Of a DNA stretch of 64,000 nucleotides, positions 62,235 through 64,000 are shown piece after piece. Location of the stretch: the NCBI RefSeq assembly GCF_022430525.1, contig NZ_CP092519.1, forward strand, positions 496,001 to 560,000, read 5' to 3'. This DNA is from Cetobacterium somerae. Its GTDB lineage: Bacteria > Fusobacteriota > Fusobacteriia > Fusobacteriales > Fusobacteriaceae. How positions within the stretch are numbered: position 1 is the stretch's first letter; each line of letters opens with the position of its first letter. The notes under the pieces were generated by a model, which saw nothing but the letters and a program-made list of their open reading frames with translations, had not been told where the DNA came from and searched no databases. A program made the translations under genes and the position numbers.

Positions 62235-62960
62235 ATGAAAAAGGGATTTATTCACTCACACGAGAGTTTTGGAACTGTAGATGGACCAGGTATTAGATAC
62301 GTAGTGTTTACTCAAGGTTGTCCTTTAAGATGTAAATACTGTCATAATTGTGATACTTGGAAAAGAGAGGATGCAAAATTCTTGGAGACTCCTGAACAAA
62401 CTTTCTTAGAGATCTGTAGATATAAAAACTTTATTAAAACAGGAGGAGTAACGGTGACAGGTGGTGATCCGTTAACTCAACCTGAATATGTAAAGGAGCT
62501 ATTGAGACTTTGTAAACAAGAAGGAATACATACAGCAATTGATACTTCAGGATATTTATTTAATGATAAAGTTAAAGAAGCTTTGGAGTACGCAGATCTT
62601 GTTTTACTAGACATAAAGTCAATTGATCCAGTACAATATAAAGAGTTAACTGGTGTTGAATTAGAACCAACGCTTCAGTTTGCAAATTATTTAAAGGAAA
62701 TTGGGAAACCAATGTGGGTAAGACATGTTGTAGTACCTGGAATCACTGATAATGATGAATTGTTAGAAAAATTAGCTGACTACTTAAAAGGTTTTGATAA
62801 TCTTGAAAAAGTAGAAGTTTTACCATATCACTCTTTGGGTGAATATAAATGGCAAAAGATTGGAATTGATTATCCTTTAAAAGGAGTTGAACAGCTTTCA
62901 GCTGAGAGATTCGAAAATGCAAAAAATATATTTAAAAGTAGAGGTTTATCAGTTAAATAG
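62235..62960 (+). CDS. pflA: Pyruvate formate-lyase activating enzyme
   Basis: Radical-SAM enzyme that installs the glycyl radical in PflB. The 241-residue protein has the cluster motif CPLRCKYC (Cys29, Cys33, Cys36) and SFGTVDGPGIRYVVFTQG before it; TGGDPLTQPEYV forms the SAM-binding GGE-like motif. Size is standard for the single-cluster PflA without extra ferredoxin domain. Confidence 0.96.
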   Translation: MKKGFIHSHESFGTVDGPGIRYVVFTQGCPLRCKYCHNCDTWKREDAKFLETPEQTFLEICRYKNFIKTGGVTVTGGDPLTQPEYVKELLRLCKQEGIHTAIDTSGYLFNDKVKEALEYADLVLLDIKSIDPVQYKELTGVELEPTLQFANYLKEIGKPMWVRHVVVPGITDNDELLEKLADYLKGFDNLEKVEVLPYHSLGEYKWQKIGIDYPLKGVEQLSAERFENAKNIFKSRGLSVK

Positions 62961-62971
62961 TAAAGTTTTGG

Positions 62972-63007
62972 CTACCTTAGAACACAAAAGTTCTAAGGTA
63001 GTTTTTT
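62972..63007 (+). terminator. Terminator of pflB-pflA
   Basis: CTACCTTAGAAC (62972-62983) pairs perfectly with GTTCTAAGGTAG (62990-63001), followed by TTTTTT. Confidence 0.93.
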
Positions 63008-63027
63008 ATATATTTTAATAAAAAATA

Positions 63028-63036
63028 TGATATAAT
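63028..63036 (+). promoter_or_regulatory. Extended -10 promoter of tsaD
   Basis: TGATATAAT (63028-63036): TG plus perfect TATAAT, with no clear -35 element; 28 bases before the ATG. Confidence 0.5.
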
Positions 63037-63063
63037 TAAAGAAAAGTATAAAAGGAGAAATCA

Positions 63064-64000
63064 ATGATTATATTAGGAATAGAAACATCTTGCGATGAAA
63101 CATCGATAGCTGTTTTAAAAGATGGGAAAGAAGTTTTATCTAATAATATTTCTTCTCAAATAGATATACATAAAGAATATGGAGGAGTTGTTCCTGAAAT
63201 AGCTTCAAGACATCATATTAAAAATATAGCTACAATTTTAGAAGAAAGTTTAGAAGAAGCTAAAATAACTATGGATGATATAGATTATATAGCTGTAACA
63301 TATGCTCCTGGATTAATAGGTGCATTGTTAGTAGGAATTTCATTTGCTAAAGGATTAGCCTATGGACATGATATACCTTTAATTCCTGTTCATCATATAA
63401 AGGCACATATTTATGGAAATTTTATTGAACATGATATTGAACTACCGTGTATAGCTTTAGTGGTTTCTGGTGGACATACAAATATAGTATATATAGATGA
63501 AAAACATAATTTTATCAATTTAGGAGCAACTTTAGATGATGCAGTTGGTGAAAGTTATGATAAAGTAGCAAGAGTTATGGGAATAGGATATCCGGGAGGG
63601 CCTATAGTAGATAAGCTTTATTATAAAGGAAACAAGGATGCTTTAAAAATACCAGAACCTAAAGTTGATGGATATAATTTTAGTTTTTCAGGAATTAAAA
63701 CATCAGTTATAAATGCTGTGAATAAAGCTAAAATGAAGGGAGAAGAATTTAAACCTGAAGATTTATCAGCTTCATTTCAAGAGAAAGTGGTAGATATACT
63801 TTGTAAGAAAACCTTAAAAGCTGCTCAAGATAAAGGGGTTAAACAAATTGTAATAGCGGGTGGAGTTGCAGCTAATTCGTTATTAAGAAGTGAGTTAGTT
63901 CAAAGAGCAAATAAAATAGGAATAAAAGTTAATTATCCATCTATGACTTATTGTACTGATAATGCAGCAATGATAGCTGAAGCAGCATATTATAAATTAA
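63064..64000 (+). CDS. tsaD: tRNA N6-adenosine threonylcarbamoyltransferase (partial, runs off the window)
   Basis: Transfers threonylcarbamoyl to A37 of tRNA with TsaB and TsaE. The frame is open to the last base (312 codons of the expected ~340). It begins MIILGIETSCDETSIAVLKDG and contains GVVPEIASRHH (metal His pair region), GLIGALLVG and VVSGGHTNI. AAAGGAGA precedes the ATG. It supplies the t6A substrate that TcdA (23.2 kb) dehydrates. Confidence 0.95.
   Translation, partial: MIILGIETSCDETSIAVLKDGKEVLSNNISSQIDIHKEYGGVVPEIASRHHIKNIATILEESLEEAKITMDDIDYIAVTYAPGLIGALLVGISFAKGLAYGHDIPLIPVHHIKAHIYGNFIEHDIELPCIALVVSGGHTNIVYIDEKHNFINLGATLDDAVGESYDKVARVMGIGYPGGPIVDKLYYKGNKDALKIPEPKVDGYNFSFSGIKTSVINAVNKAKMKGEEFKPEDLSASFQEKVVDILCKKTLKAAQDKGVKQIVIAGGVAANSLLRSELVQRANKIGIKVNYPSMTYCTDNAAMIAEAAYYKL

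Overview
The window is a continuous stretch of bacterial chromosome that is AT-rich (about 30% G+C by eye) and densely packed with genes. The organism is most likely a member of the Fusobacteriota, possibly Cetobacterium or Fusobacterium. Outer-membrane features (LPS core glycosyltransferases, a TonB-dependent receptor, lipoproteins) sit beside gene orders typical of Firmicutes (dprA-topA-trmFO-xerC, a CcpN-type regulator with ppdK and class III fbp, YqeH, a PSP1/YaaT protein). Metabolism is anaerobic: pyruvate:ferredoxin oxidoreductase, pyruvate formate-lyase, phosphotransacetylase and acetate kinase. The genus is an inference from these features; no rRNA is present. I saw no tRNA, insertion sequence, prophage or CRISPR array.

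Layout. 1-4.1 kb, minus strand: the start of a GlpP-type antiterminator gene and a fructose operon (DeoR regulator, fruK, fruA). 4.2-8.5 kb: a Nudix gene, then a minus-strand operon of a chorismate-mutase-like protein, a lipoprotein, citC and a citX-citG fusion. 8.5-12.4 kb, plus: accD, accA, pfkA, a small coiled-coil protein and recR. 12.4-15.9 kb, minus: bioF, bioG, bioC and a class V aminotransferase. 16.1-21.2 kb, plus: a gluconeogenic operon of a CcpN-like regulator, ppdK and fbp, with repeated operator-like sequences upstream. 21.3-24.8 kb: htpG (minus), then tcdA, flavodoxin and a rhodanese. 24.8-26.5 kb: a putP proline transporter behind a leader containing a 19-codon proline-rich ORF, a long hairpin and a strong terminator. 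26.6-31.1 kb: ogt (minus), then a cobalamin riboswitch with a TonB receptor, a BtuF-like protein and a TIM-barrel protein. 31.2-46.7 kb, plus: DNA/RNA maintenance and ribosome biogenesis genes (PSP1, trmN6, uvrB, xseA, TPR protein, dprA, topA, trmFO, xer-like, yqeH, pilin-like, FAD protein, ftsY). 46.8-52.9 kb: pta, ackA and nifJ. 53-59.8 kb: an LPS core cluster running into recA, recX and plsC. 60-63 kb: pflB and pflA. 63-64 kb: tsaD, cut by the window end.

How it fits together. Pyruvate is converted to acetyl-CoA by NifJ or PflB, then to acetate and ATP by Pta and AckA. PpdK and Fbp run the reverse, gluconeogenic direction opposite PfkA and are probably controlled by the CcpN-like protein. 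The fructose PTS supplies sugar, PutP supplies proline, and the B12 locus supplies corrinoids.

The most interesting item is the putP leader. A well-formed short ORF ends in Pro-Ile-Pro-Pro-Arg-stop, using CCC codons that look rare here. Its C-rich end is complementary to the 3' arm of a 15-bp downstream hairpin, and a strong intrinsic terminator lies just before the putP ribosome-binding site. This looks like translation-dependent attenuation of a proline transporter, and I know of no description of it. Other points are a Xer-like recombinase lacking its first catalytic arginine, a chorismate mutase fused to what looks like a decayed prephenate-dehydratase domain, a cysteine cluster inserted in NifJ, a class V aminotransferase in the biotin operon and a TIM-barrel protein in the B12 locus.
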